From the NCBI GenBank assembly GCA_015068525.1, contig SVKJ01000008.1, positions 1 to 64,000 of the forward strand: a stretch of DNA of 64,000 nucleotides, written 5' to 3'. The translations under genes were made by a program, and so were the position numbers. Below the pieces are notes generated by a model. It worked only from the letters and a program-made list of their open reading frames with translations, searched no databases and was not told the DNA's origin. Shown here piece after piece: positions 40,016 through 48,347 of the stretch (position 1 is its first letter; every line of letters begins with the position of its first letter). This DNA comes from Oscillospiraceae bacterium. Its GTDB lineage: Bacteria; Bacillota; Clostridia; UMGS1840; HGM11507.

Positions 40016-41785
40016 TTGGAATACTTCTGGCTTGTATTGTTTATTGCTTTTGTGTTGGGGATATTGTTTCTTTATTCAAAAAAAGGAATAAGATACAGTA
40101 TAGGTTTTACATATATAGTAAGCATAATAGTATCAGCAAGGCTTTTTTATGAATATCAGGGAACAGCTTCAATACTTAACTGCCTTGTTTTTTCTGCCCA
40201 GATGTTTACGTTCGGAGTTAACGGAAAAGAACTTGTTGAAATTATTTATACAATAAGTGAAAAGATATCTTATTTTTATATTATTTGTGTATGGGCAGTA
40301 TATCTTGTATCTCCTGCACTTACTATAAGTGCAGTGCTGTCTTTTGTTAAAAAAGGTCTTGATAGATTTTCTTTAAAAACACTTTCAAAAAAAGATGTAT
40401 ATATTTTTACTCAAAAAAACGAAAATTCTTTAATACTTGCATCAGATATTATAAAAGAAAATAAAAATTCGGTTGTAATATATTCCGAGATGGACAGTGA
40501 GGATATTTCTTCCCGTCAGCTTTGTGTAAACAAAAGTGTGGACTGTATATTAAAACTCCTTAATAAAAATAATAATGTGAATATTTGTTTTAATGATACC
40601 GATTCGGGAATACTTCTTGATAAACTTAAAAGTTTTTCTTCTTTAAAAATTTTAAAGAAAGTTGATATATATGTTTTCTCGGACAATGAGATTGTTTTTG
40701 AAGTTGTTGACAGAATAAACAAAACTTTAGAGAATGTATATATTAAAATTATCAGCGTAAATGCAATTCTTATGAAAAATATTTTGTGGGATTATCCGCT
40801 TTATATGAATATGAGTAAAACGAATGAACTTAATATTTCTGTTTTCGGTGTTGGAGAGTTTGGCGGATATTTTGCGAAAAACACGCTTTGGTGCGGGGTG
40901 CTTCCTTCTTGCAGGATGAAACTTAATCTTATTGACAGGGATAACGAAGAAGAAATTTTTGGAAGGGTGTCAGATAATATACCAAAGGAATATTTTGATA
41001 TTGAAGTTTTTTCTGAAAATATTCATGAATCTGACCTTAATGAAAAATTTGAAAAAACTCGTGTTGTAAACTCAGATTATATTCTTGTTGCAATGGGTAA
41101 TGATGACCTTAATATTAAAGTTTCAAGAAAATTAAGACTATATTTTTTAAGAAACGGTAAAAATCCGTTTATACTTACTGTTCTTAAAAATCAAAGTAAA
41201 TATTCTGTTATGAAAGATATCCTTAAATACGAGGGCATTGAAGTTACAGGGGGAATTTGCAATATATACGGATATCAATATATTTTTAAGGACAGATTTT
41301 TTAATAAAGCATATAAAATATATGACTTTATTTCTAAAAATTACAATGAGGTTGCAACAAAAGAAGGCTTTTACAGGCAAAGTCAGATTGATATTTTATC
41401 TTCCTATGCAAGTGCAATCCATAATAAGTACAAGGTGTTTGCTTTGACGGGTAAAGAAAATCCGACAAAAGATGAGATAAACAAAAATTTAGATGATAAA
41501 CGTGCATCCTTAGTTGAGGCGGAACATCAAAGATGGGTTAATTTTGAAGTTTTAAAAGGATATATCGGAGTGATCGAAGATAAACTTTATGACTTTTTAA
41601 TAAATAACAGTACATCTAAAAAAAGGCACAGAAATGACGAACTTAAAATCCATGCATGTATAACTGATGTGGAAGGTGTTAAAAAACTCGATAAGATGTT
41701 GGAAGAACTTTTTAATAAAAAGCCAAATCTTATTAAAAATGATGAAGATATAATTGACAATCTTGCAGATTTATATGAGGAATAA
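40016..41785 (+). CDS. Membrane protein with TrkA-N-like Rossmann region, RyR-operon partner
   Basis: This 589-aa protein has three transmembrane segments (about 3-20, 26-43, 83-110) and a large cytosolic part. An N-terminal cytosolic lobe (about 125-260) is followed by a nucleotide-binding Rossmann motif ISVFGVGEFGGYFAKNTLW (274-292, GxGxxG), with IDRDNEEE and DYILVAMGNDD continuing the fold to about 400. Near the C terminus EAEHQRWVNFEVLKGY (501-516) resembles an RyR-type E-H-x-R-W helix. It resembles potassium-channel TrkA-N/RCK modules without a pore filter. The start is TTG with GGGGGA upstream. It is first in an operon with an RyR protein (4-bp gap) and a TIR protein. Confidence 0.7.
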   Translation: MEYFWLVLFIAFVLGILFLYSKKGIRYSIGFTYIVSIIVSARLFYEYQGTASILNCLVFSAQMFTFGVNGKELVEIIYTISEKISYFYIICVWAVYLVSPALTISAVLSFVKKGLDRFSLKTLSKKDVYIFTQKNENSLILASDIIKENKNSVVIYSEMDSEDISSRQLCVNKSVDCILKLLNKNNNVNICFNDTDSGILLDKLKSFSSLKILKKVDIYVFSDNEIVFEVVDRINKTLENVYIKIISVNAILMKNILWDYPLYMNMSKTNELNISVFGVGEFGGYFAKNTLWCGVLPSCRMKLNLIDRDNEEEIFGRVSDNIPKEYFDIEVFSENIHESDLNEKFEKTRVVNSDYILVAMGNDDLNIKVSRKLRLYFLRNGKNPFILTVLKNQSKYSVMKDILKYEGIEVTGGICNIYGYQYIFKDRFFNKAYKIYDFISKNYNEVATKEGFYRQSQIDILSSYASAIHNKYKVFALTGKENPTKDEINKNLDDKRASLVEAEHQRWVNFEVLKGYIGVIEDKLYDFLINNSTSKKRHRNDELKIHACITDVEGVKKLDKMLEELFNKKPNLIKNDEDIIDNLADLYEE

Positions 41786-41789
41786 TGCT

Positions 41790-42068
41790 ATGTATAAACC
41801 TAATCCTGAAGATACAAGTAAAATAAAATTACCAAAGGAAATAGAAACCTTAACCGAAATGATAGCAAAGAACACCCACGAAAACTGGGCGAAAAGCAAA
41901 ATAGAAGAAGGCTGGACTTTAGGGGATAAAATTGATGAAAAAAAACTTACTCATCCTTGCCTTGTAGAATATGAAAAATTATCTGAAAAAGATAAAGAGT
42001 ATGACAGGGTTACTGCGATGGAAAGTATAAAATTTTTAATAAAAAAGGGATATAAAATAACAAGATAG
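41790..42068 (+). CDS. RyR-domain protein
   Basis: This 92-aa protein is a single RyR domain, the module repeated in animal ryanodine receptors and also found alone in bacteria. Diagnostic stretches are YKPNPEDTSKIKLPKEI (1-18), IAKNTHENWAKSKIEEGWTL (about 27-46), THPCLVEYEKLSEKDKEYDR (about 57-76) and AMESIKFLIKKGYKI. I choose ATG at 41790, with GAGG upstream and 4 bp after the previous stop. The stop codon TAG overlaps the TA that borders the MITE, so the last residues may be set by the insertion. Bacterial RyR domains are suspected ligand-binding modules; the ligand is unknown. Confidence 0.85.
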   Translation: MYKPNPEDTSKIKLPKEIETLTEMIAKNTHENWAKSKIEEGWTLGDKIDEKKLTHPCLVEYEKLSEKDKEYDRVTAMESIKFLIKKGYKITR

Positions 42069-42338
42069 CCGTCGGAGAGCTATCCGAACCTGCCTCTAAC
42101 CCTTAAAAATCGGCTTTTTCGTTGTTGTCGATTCCGATATACCTCGTATTATCGCAATCTTCCGCCTGGAAAAACCACAATTTTTAAGAGTTATAGGTTC
42201 GAAGAATTTTCAAATTAGGAAATTTTTCGATAGAATGAGGCAAAAGGTGCAGGGAATATACGATATTTCCAAGACTTTTAACGATATTATATCAAAAATT
42301 TACAATTTAAAAACGCGTTCGGATAACTTTCCGACGGC
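42068..42338. mobile_element. MITE type B (271 bp, TA-flanked) inside the TIR operon
   Basis: Terminal inverted repeats are GCCGTCGGAGAGCTATCCGAAC and, on the other strand, GCCGTCGGAAAGTTATCCGAAC (20 of 22). TA flanks both ends (42066-42067, 42339-42340). It has no ORF. Its interior (for instance the GATAATACGAGGTATATCGG stretch on the complement) matches MITE type C at 50122-50390, though the outer ends of B and C are unrelated. It separates the RyR and TIR genes. Confidence 0.85.
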
Positions 42339-42352
42339 TAGGGGGATTACTT

Positions 42353-44188
42353 ATGAAAAGAGTTGTTTGCATTGCACTTATCTTAATTTTGGCATCGGCT
42401 AATTTAACCGCTTACGGTTTTGTTTATCCGACTTATGAAGGGGTAAATAAAAATGAGGTTACATATACTGAAAGGATAAATATTGTTTTTGATAATTCGG
42501 GGCATGAGTATGTTGAAACAATGTTTCAGAATGTTTTGATGGCATCTGCTGTTTCTGAAAATACAAAAATTTGGATTTATCCTGTTGCAGGTCAGCAGGA
42601 ACCAATTTTAGTTGAGCCATCGGGTGCGTTTTCTGATAAATATTATAATCTTTATTCTAAATCAAGTAATGAGTTTAAGGCAGAAAACATATATGAAAAG
42701 GCACTTAACGATTTAAAAAACGATACCAGTGTATCTAAAAAAAGACTTATTCTTATGCCTGGCGAAAATGTAGCACAGATAAGAAGTGAGTTTAATTATG
42801 TTTATTTAGAAAATTATATGGCGTCCAACCCTGATATTTTATTTTCTATGTTTTATAACGGTAGCTATATGCTTAATGTTCCTTCTTATCGTAAATATTC
42901 AAACTATGAATGTGTAGACGATAAAGATTTCCACGAATTTATGCTTTTGCAGAATGGTTACTCTCTATGTGAAGCAATTTTTAATGAACAGGAAAGTGTT
43001 GTTAAAATCGAAAAGGGAAGTGCAGGGAACAACATTGCCATTTTTGCTAAAGGCTATAAAACAAGAAGAGCGAATGTTGACGGAACCCGTAAAGACGTAG
43101 ATTTAGACCTTTTTATAAGCGGATGTTTGTTAAATACTGAGGGTTATGAAACATATAAGGCTAAATCAAAGGTTAAGGGAGTTTCTTTAAGTTATAATAA
43201 CTTCTCAATGAAATATGATTCCAACTATAATGCTTCTTATGCTTTGTTTACTTTAGACGGAACAACCATTAACCCTCTTGAAGATGATTTATATATACCT
43301 GTAATAAATGCAAATTCAGTCACTGTATACTATAGAAACCAAAAAGGTGCAGGGGTATGCTCAGAGAATACTGTTTATAAAAATGATGTTGACAAGAAAA
43401 TTTTTAATATTAATGCACCACAGGAAGATGCAGTTTCTAAGGAAGAAAGTTCAGGAACAGGACTTTTAACTAAACCGTTTAGTTCAACTGCGCAATCGGA
43501 AGAAACAGGCGTTAAAAAAGTTCTTTCGATAGTTTTGGGGATTTTGGGTACTGTACTCGGGTTAATTATCAGACTTATAAAATTAGCAATATTTGTATTT
43601 ATTATTCTTCTTATTTTTGTTCCTAAAGTAAGAAGTTATGTTCAACTTAAAATTTTAAGTTCGAAATTCGCACCGTATTATGAAAAACTTGTTATAAAAG
43701 TAAAGAAGATAATTTCAGATATAGTTGGTGCAGGTGTTAAAATCAAAGGTGCGACCGATATGCAGGGTGACTATGTATTCATTTCCAAGGCAAGTGCAGA
43801 TATGGGACTTCCTAACAACAGAGTTGCACTTGTTGTAAAAGAACTTGAAAAAAGAGGAATAAAATGCTGGCTTTCGGAAACAGGTATTAAGGCAGGCGAT
43901 AACTATAATGCAGTTCTTCCTCTTGCTATAAGAAGTTGTAAAATGTTCTTGCTCTTTATATCGCCTATGTCAGTAAAATCTTCGGATGTTGTTTCGGAAA
44001 TCGGCACGGCTAAAGAGTATAAAAAACCTATAGTTCCTGTTCAGATAGAACAGTTTGACTTGTTTAAAATGTATTCCGACTGGGCATATATGTTAAAACA
44101 GTACCAGAAAACAGACTTGTTCTCATCAAAAGAAGAAGATGTAAAAGCAATATGCGACCAGATTGTAGAAGCATATAATAAAATATAA
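42353..44188 (+). CDS. Membrane-anchored TIR-domain protein with secreted vWA-like domain
   Basis: This 611-aa protein has a signal peptide (1-22), an extracytoplasmic part (about 30-388), a hydrophobic stretch (390-424) and a C-terminal TIR domain (472-566). The TIR has GDYVFISKASAD at strand A, KCWLSETGIKAGDNY (BB-loop region, about 504-518) and SSDVVSEIGTAKEY; E549 fits the catalytic glutamate of NAD-cleaving TIRs. The N-terminal INIVFDNSGH (43-51) with KRLILMPGEN (130-139) suggests a vWA-like fold with a partial metal site. Function is unknown: the layout suggests an outside sensor that drives an internal TIR enzyme. AGGGGGATTACTT precedes the ATG just after the MITE. Confidence 0.82.
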   Translation: MKRVVCIALILILASANLTAYGFVYPTYEGVNKNEVTYTERINIVFDNSGHEYVETMFQNVLMASAVSENTKIWIYPVAGQQEPILVEPSGAFSDKYYNLYSKSSNEFKAENIYEKALNDLKNDTSVSKKRLILMPGENVAQIRSEFNYVYLENYMASNPDILFSMFYNGSYMLNVPSYRKYSNYECVDDKDFHEFMLLQNGYSLCEAIFNEQESVVKIEKGSAGNNIAIFAKGYKTRRANVDGTRKDVDLDLFISGCLLNTEGYETYKAKSKVKGVSLSYNNFSMKYDSNYNASYALFTLDGTTINPLEDDLYIPVINANSVTVYYRNQKGAGVCSENTVYKNDVDKKIFNINAPQEDAVSKEESSGTGLLTKPFSSTAQSEETGVKKVLSIVLGILGTVLGLIIRLIKLAIFVFIILLIFVPKVRSYVQLKILSSKFAPYYEKLVIKVKKIISDIVGAGVKIKGATDMQGDYVFISKASADMGLPNNRVALVVKELEKRGIKCWLSETGIKAGDNYNAVLPLAIRSCKMFLLFISPMSVKSSDVVSEIGTAKEYKKPIVPVQIEQFDLFKMYSDWAYMLKQYQKTDLFSSKEEDVKAICDQIVEAYNKI

Positions 44189-44204
44189 AGAAAAGGATTA
44201 TAAA

Positions 44205-44912
44205 ATGACTCATTTAAAAGAAATATTTTCTCAAATGGAACTTGAGTTGAACGACTTACAGGAAGAACAATTTAATAAATATACCGATTTGTTAATAGAT
44301 TATAATAAAAAAGTTAATCTTACATCTATTTTAGAGCCTTCCCAGATTAATTTAAAACATTATCTTGACAGTGTTCTTCCTGTCCATACAGGATGTTTTA
44401 AAGATGGTATGAAAGTAATTGATGTCGGATGCGGAGCAGGCTTTCCGTCAGTTCCCTTAAAAATTTATATGCCGTCTTTAAAATTCACCTTGCTTGATTC
44501 TTTAAACAAAAGAATAAACTTTTTAAATATTTTAACAGATGAACTTGATTTGTCTGAAATTCTGACAGTTCATTCCCGTGCGGAAGATGCAGGGCATAAC
44601 GAAGAATTCAGGGAAAAATACGATATTTGTGTTGCACGTGCTGTTGCGCCTTTAAATGTGTTAATGGAATATTGCACACCTTTTGTAAAAGTGGGAGGAT
44701 TCTTTATTGCATTAAAAGGAAAAGACGGAGAGGCAGAACTTGAAAGTTCAAAAAAAGCAATGGAAATTCTTAATGTAAAACTTTTTGATACTTTGGAATT
44801 TACTCTTCCGGGAACGGATAACCAAAGAAAAATATATGTCTTTAAAAAAGTTTCACCAACCCCTAAAAAGTATCCAAGACAAGCAGGGAAACCTACGAAA
44901 TCTCCGTTGTAG
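44205..44912 (+). CDS. rsmG: 16S rRNA (guanine-527-N7)-methyltransferase
   Basis: RsmG (GidB) methylates N7 of G527 in 16S rRNA. The 235-aa protein has the SAM motif VIDVGCGAGFPSVPLKI (about 72-88), LLDSLNKRINFL and CVARAVAPLNVLMEY (about 143-158), all family marks. AAAGGA precedes the ATG. It follows the TIR gene by 16 bp, so part of its transcription may come from the TIR operon. mnmG, its usual neighbour, is absent. Confidence 0.95.
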   Translation: MTHLKEIFSQMELELNDLQEEQFNKYTDLLIDYNKKVNLTSILEPSQINLKHYLDSVLPVHTGCFKDGMKVIDVGCGAGFPSVPLKIYMPSLKFTLLDSLNKRINFLNILTDELDLSEILTVHSRAEDAGHNEEFREKYDICVARAVAPLNVLMEYCTPFVKVGGFFIALKGKDGEAELESSKKAMEILNVKLFDTLEFTLPGTDNQRKIYVFKKVSPTPKKYPRQAGKPTKSPL

Positions 44913-44957
44913 ACAAGGGTATGGCACTTTTTGAAAGAATTTGACGAACGATTTTTC

Positions 44958-44986
44958 TTTACAAATTGGAAAAAAATGGATATAAT
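44958..44986 (+). promoter_or_regulatory. Promoter of parB/noc
   Basis: TTTACA (44958-44963) and TATAAT (44981-44986), 17-bp spacer, 39 bp before the ATG. Confidence 0.75.
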
Positions 44987-45024
44987 AACACTGTACCAAT
45001 TAAAAAAGGCGGTGTTATTTTTTT

Positions 45025-45858
45025 ATGTTAAATATTTTACCTGAAATAGTTACGGACAAGCCTCGTCTTATATTCATAAATCCTGACAGGATTGTACCTA
45101 ACAAATATCAGCCGAGAAAAGAATTTGACGAATCCAAACTTTATGAGTTGTCCCAGTCGATTAAGGAACATGGAATATTGCAACCACTTACTGTTAAACA
45201 GATAGAAAAAGATTTATACGAACTTATAGCAGGAGAAAGACGATTAAGAGCCGCAAAACTTATTGGACTTACAACTGTTCCTGTAATTGTTAAAAAATTC
45301 TCGCACGAAGAGTCAATGGTTTTATCCATTATAGAGAATATTCAAAGACATGATTTAAGTTATTTTGAAGAAGCACAAAGTTACAGAAAACTTATTGAAG
45401 AATGTCATCTTACTCAGGAGGAACTTGCAAAAAAACTTGGAAAAACACAGTCGACTGTTGCAAATAAATTAAGACTTTTAAAATTGGAACCCGACCTAAG
45501 AACTATGGTATATGAAAATAATCTTACCGAAAGGCATGCCCGCTCAATATTAAAACTTGAGGACAGGGAACTGAGAGAAAAAGCAATAAACGAGATTATA
45601 TCGAAAAATCTTAATGTTGCCCAAACTGAAAGTTTAGTTTTAACTTTGCTTGGAGAGGTAAGAAAAGAAGGAAAGAAAAATAACACTAAACTGCGATGTA
45701 TAAGCCTTTTTAAAGATTTAAGAATTTTCTCAAGTACGATAAATCAGACTGTTGATTTAATTAAACAGTCGGGTCTTATGGTTAAATCAAATAAAAAAGA
45801 AACCGAAGACTTTATTGAATATGTTATTAGAGTAGACAAAAATCTACCTAATAGATAA
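45025..45858 (+). CDS. ParB-family protein, probable Noc
   Basis: This 277-aa DNA-binding CTPase-type protein has the ParB N-domain (NKYQPRKEFDESKLYELSQS, about 27-46), the AGERRLRAAKLIG motif that binds CTP (about 73-85), a helix-turn-helix TQEELAKKLGKTQSTVANK (about 132-150) and a C-terminal dimerisation part. ParB and Noc share this design. Position behind rsmG fits Noc, the nucleoid-occlusion factor, but no parA/soj follows to settle the issue. AGGCGG precedes the start. Confidence 0.88.
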   Translation: MLNILPEIVTDKPRLIFINPDRIVPNKYQPRKEFDESKLYELSQSIKEHGILQPLTVKQIEKDLYELIAGERRLRAAKLIGLTTVPVIVKKFSHEESMVLSIIENIQRHDLSYFEEAQSYRKLIEECHLTQEELAKKLGKTQSTVANKLRLLKLEPDLRTMVYENNLTERHARSILKLEDRELREKAINEIISKNLNVAQTESLVLTLLGEVRKEGKKNNTKLRCISLFKDLRIFSSTINQTVDLIKQSGLMVKSNKKETEDFIEYVIRVDKNLPNR

Positions 45859-46457
45859 ATCAGGGAATGTAAAAAAGTATGAATCGCAAAAAGTAGGGAA
45901 CGACCTATGTGTCGTTCCGATGAAAACATCACATTATGAATAGTATATAATATTGTGTTGTAATAAAAAATCTTTAAAATTAAATTCTTTTTGCTATGAA
46001 CTAACTTAGTACGCCTTCGGATAGCTCTCCGACGGCTAACCCAAAGCAAGACTTTGGCTAAGTTTATCCATTTCAAACATTTTTTCCTATTCCCTATAAA
46101 ACCCCCATTCTCCATTATCCTGTAAAAGATGCATCCCCTTGAACTGTTGGATAACTCTCCGATAGTTAGTATCTTAAGAAGATGGCATAATCCCCTTGAC
46201 CGTTTGTGTGAAAACATTTACGGTAATGTCCATTTTTATTTACAGGAAAAAATCTATTTTGCAAAAAGCCCGGACTTAATAAAAGTTCGGGTTTTTTGCA
46301 TAAATTATCAAAAATATGAGAAAAAATAATTTATATTAAAATTTTTAAAAAAGACTTTATTTTTGGAAAAAAATAGTGTATAATTATTGTGATATATTAT
46401 AGTAGGGGAGATTTTTTTTAAATCTCAAACTACAAAAAAATGAGAGGAGATACTACA
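45859..46457. other. 599-bp gap with MITE end remnants, heptamers and a terminator
   Basis: No gene is supported. TTCGGATAGCTCTCCGACGG with CTA (46016-46038) is the exact complement of the type B MITE end. GTTGGATAACTCTCCGATAG with TTAG (46146-46169) is a degenerate second end in the same orientation. Between them are heptamer units TTCCTAT, TCCCTAT, AAAACCC, CCATTCT, CCATTAT (46084-46118). A hairpin CCCGGACTT/AAGTTCGGG with T6 (46268-46296) terminates incoming transcripts. The pckG promoter is not clear; TATAAT occurs at about 46379. Confidence 0.65.
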
Positions 46458-48230
46458 ATGACAAAAAATCAAGCAGTATTAAACTGGTTAGAAGAAATGA
46501 AAACTCTTTGTAATCCTGATAAAGTTGTTTGGATTACAGGAGAAGAAGCACAGCTTGAAGCTTTAAGAGAAGAAGCATGTGCTACAGGAGAAATGATTAA
46601 ATTAAATCAGGAAAAATTACCTGGTTGTTACTATCACAGAACAGCAGAAAATGACGTTGCGCGTGTTGAAGCGAGAACATTTATCTGCACACCTACAAAA
46701 GAAGAAGCAGGTCCTATCAATAACTGGATGGATCCAAAAGAAATGTATGCAAAATTAAACAAACTTTATGACAACTCAATGGCTGGAAGAACTATGTATG
46801 TTATTCCTTATTCAATGGGTCCTGTTGGTTCACCATTCTCTAAAATAGGTATAGAACTTACTGACAGTATCTACGTTGTACTTAATATGGCTATTATGAC
46901 AAGAGTTGGAACACCTGTTATGGAATCTTTAGGGGAAAATCCTGATTTCGTTAAATGTTTACATGCTAAAAAAGATGTTGATCCTGAAGAAAGATATATC
47001 GTTCAGTTCCCACAGGACAAAACAATTATGTCAGTTAACTCTGCTTACGGCGGAAATGTTTTACTTGGTAAAAAATGTTTTGCTCTACGTATTGCTTCAT
47101 ACCTTGGTATGCAGGAAGGCTGGATGGCTGAACATATGCTTATCTTAGGACTTGAAAATCCTCAGGGCGAAGTTAAATATATCTGTGCAGCATTCCCATC
47201 TGCATGTGGTAAAACAAACCTTGCTATGTTAATTCCACCTGAATACTTAAAAGAAAAAGGTTACAAAGTATGGACAGTTGGGGACGATATCGCATGGTTA
47301 AGAATTGGTCCTGACGGAAGATTATACGCTATAAACCCTGAAGCAGGTTTCTTCGGTGTTGCTCCTGGTACAAGTGTTAAAACAAACTTTAACGCTTTAG
47401 AAGCAACAAAGAAAAATACAATCTTTACAAATGTTGCTATAAACAATGAAGACAATACAGTTTGGTGGGAAGGTTTAGATAAAAATCCTCCTGTAGATGC
47501 TACAGAATGGAAAGGTGCTAAAGTTAACGGTCCTGAATTTATTGAAGCAGGAAACAACCTTGCACATCCTAACTCAAGATTTACTGCTCCAGCAGTTAAC
47601 TGCCCTTGCATTTCTTCTGAATTTGAAAATCCAATGGGCGTTCCTGTATCAGCAATCGTATTTGGCGGAAGACGTGCTAAGTGTGCTCCACTTGTATACC
47701 AGTCAAGAGATTGGGAACATGGTACATTTGTTGGTGCTACAATGGCTTCTGAAACAACTGCTGCTGCAACAGGTGCAGTTGGTGTTGTAAGACGTGACCC
47801 AATGGCTATGAAACCATTCGTTGGATACAATATGGCAACTTATTGGCAGCACTGGTTAGATATGGGTAAAAAATTAGGCGACAAAGCACCTAAAATCTTC
47901 CATGTTAACTGGTTCAGAAAAGACGAAAACAATAACTTTATGTGGCCTGGATTTGGCGATAATATGAGAGTTCTTAACTGGATTTTAGACAGATGCGACG
48001 GAAAAGTTGGCGCTAAAGAATGTGCTATCGGTTACGTTCCTGACGTTAAAGATATCGACGTTAATGGTCTTGATATGACAACTGAAGAAATCGAAGCATT
48101 GCTTTCAATTGATAATGAAGTATGGCTTGAAGATGTTGAAAACATCAAAGAATACTTTGCTCAGTTCGGTAACGACCTACCAAAAGAAATGGCAGACCAG
48201 TTAGCAACACTTGAAAACAACTTAAAATAG
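46458..48230 (+). CDS. pckG: Phosphoenolpyruvate carboxykinase (GTP)
   Basis: This 590-aa enzyme interconverts oxaloacetate and PEP with GTP. The GTP-type signature is present: AAFPSACGKTNLAMLIPP (P-loop with the reactive Cys, about 236-253), YVIPYSMGPVGSPFSKIGIE (about 108-127), WMDPKEMYAKL and FGGRRAKCAPLVYQSRDWEH (about 403-422). ATG at 46458 is chosen; the ATG at 46440 lies within the GAGAGGAGA ribosome site. In fermenting Clostridia it can run towards oxaloacetate and malate. Confidence 0.95.
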   Translation: MTKNQAVLNWLEEMKTLCNPDKVVWITGEEAQLEALREEACATGEMIKLNQEKLPGCYYHRTAENDVARVEARTFICTPTKEEAGPINNWMDPKEMYAKLNKLYDNSMAGRTMYVIPYSMGPVGSPFSKIGIELTDSIYVVLNMAIMTRVGTPVMESLGENPDFVKCLHAKKDVDPEERYIVQFPQDKTIMSVNSAYGGNVLLGKKCFALRIASYLGMQEGWMAEHMLILGLENPQGEVKYICAAFPSACGKTNLAMLIPPEYLKEKGYKVWTVGDDIAWLRIGPDGRLYAINPEAGFFGVAPGTSVKTNFNALEATKKNTIFTNVAINNEDNTVWWEGLDKNPPVDATEWKGAKVNGPEFIEAGNNLAHPNSRFTAPAVNCPCISSEFENPMGVPVSAIVFGGRRAKCAPLVYQSRDWEHGTFVGATMASETTAAATGAVGVVRRDPMAMKPFVGYNMATYWQHWLDMGKKLGDKAPKIFHVNWFRKDENNNFMWPGFGDNMRVLNWILDRCDGKVGAKECAIGYVPDVKDIDVNGLDMTTEEIEALLSIDNEVWLEDVENIKEYFAQFGNDLPKEMADQLATLENNLK

Positions 48231-48250
48231 TATTTAATTGTATGATTATA

Positions 48251-48336
48251 AAAAATGCTCAAAAGGATTTTTCCTTTTGAGCATTTTTGTATAACGAAAA
48301 CCACCAAAAAGAGGACAGTCCCCATTTTGGTGGTTT
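48251..48336. terminator. Terminator pair after pckG
   Basis: AAAAATGCTCAAAAGGA and TCCTTTTGAGCATTTTT (48251-48288) form a 17-bp stem. Then AAACCACCAAAA (48298-48309) pairs with TTTTGGTGGTTT (48325-48336) around GAGGACAGTCCCC, a core shared with the terminator at 14084-14120. The second serves the convergent mntP gene. Confidence 0.8.
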
Positions 48337-48347
48337 GATATTATGCG

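Noticed and set aside
39943..44188. Thoeris or CBASS defence system
   Set aside because: A TIR protein is present, but there is no ThsA (SIR2/SLOG or channel effector of that type) and no CD-NTase or Cap gene. The operon has a different composition.
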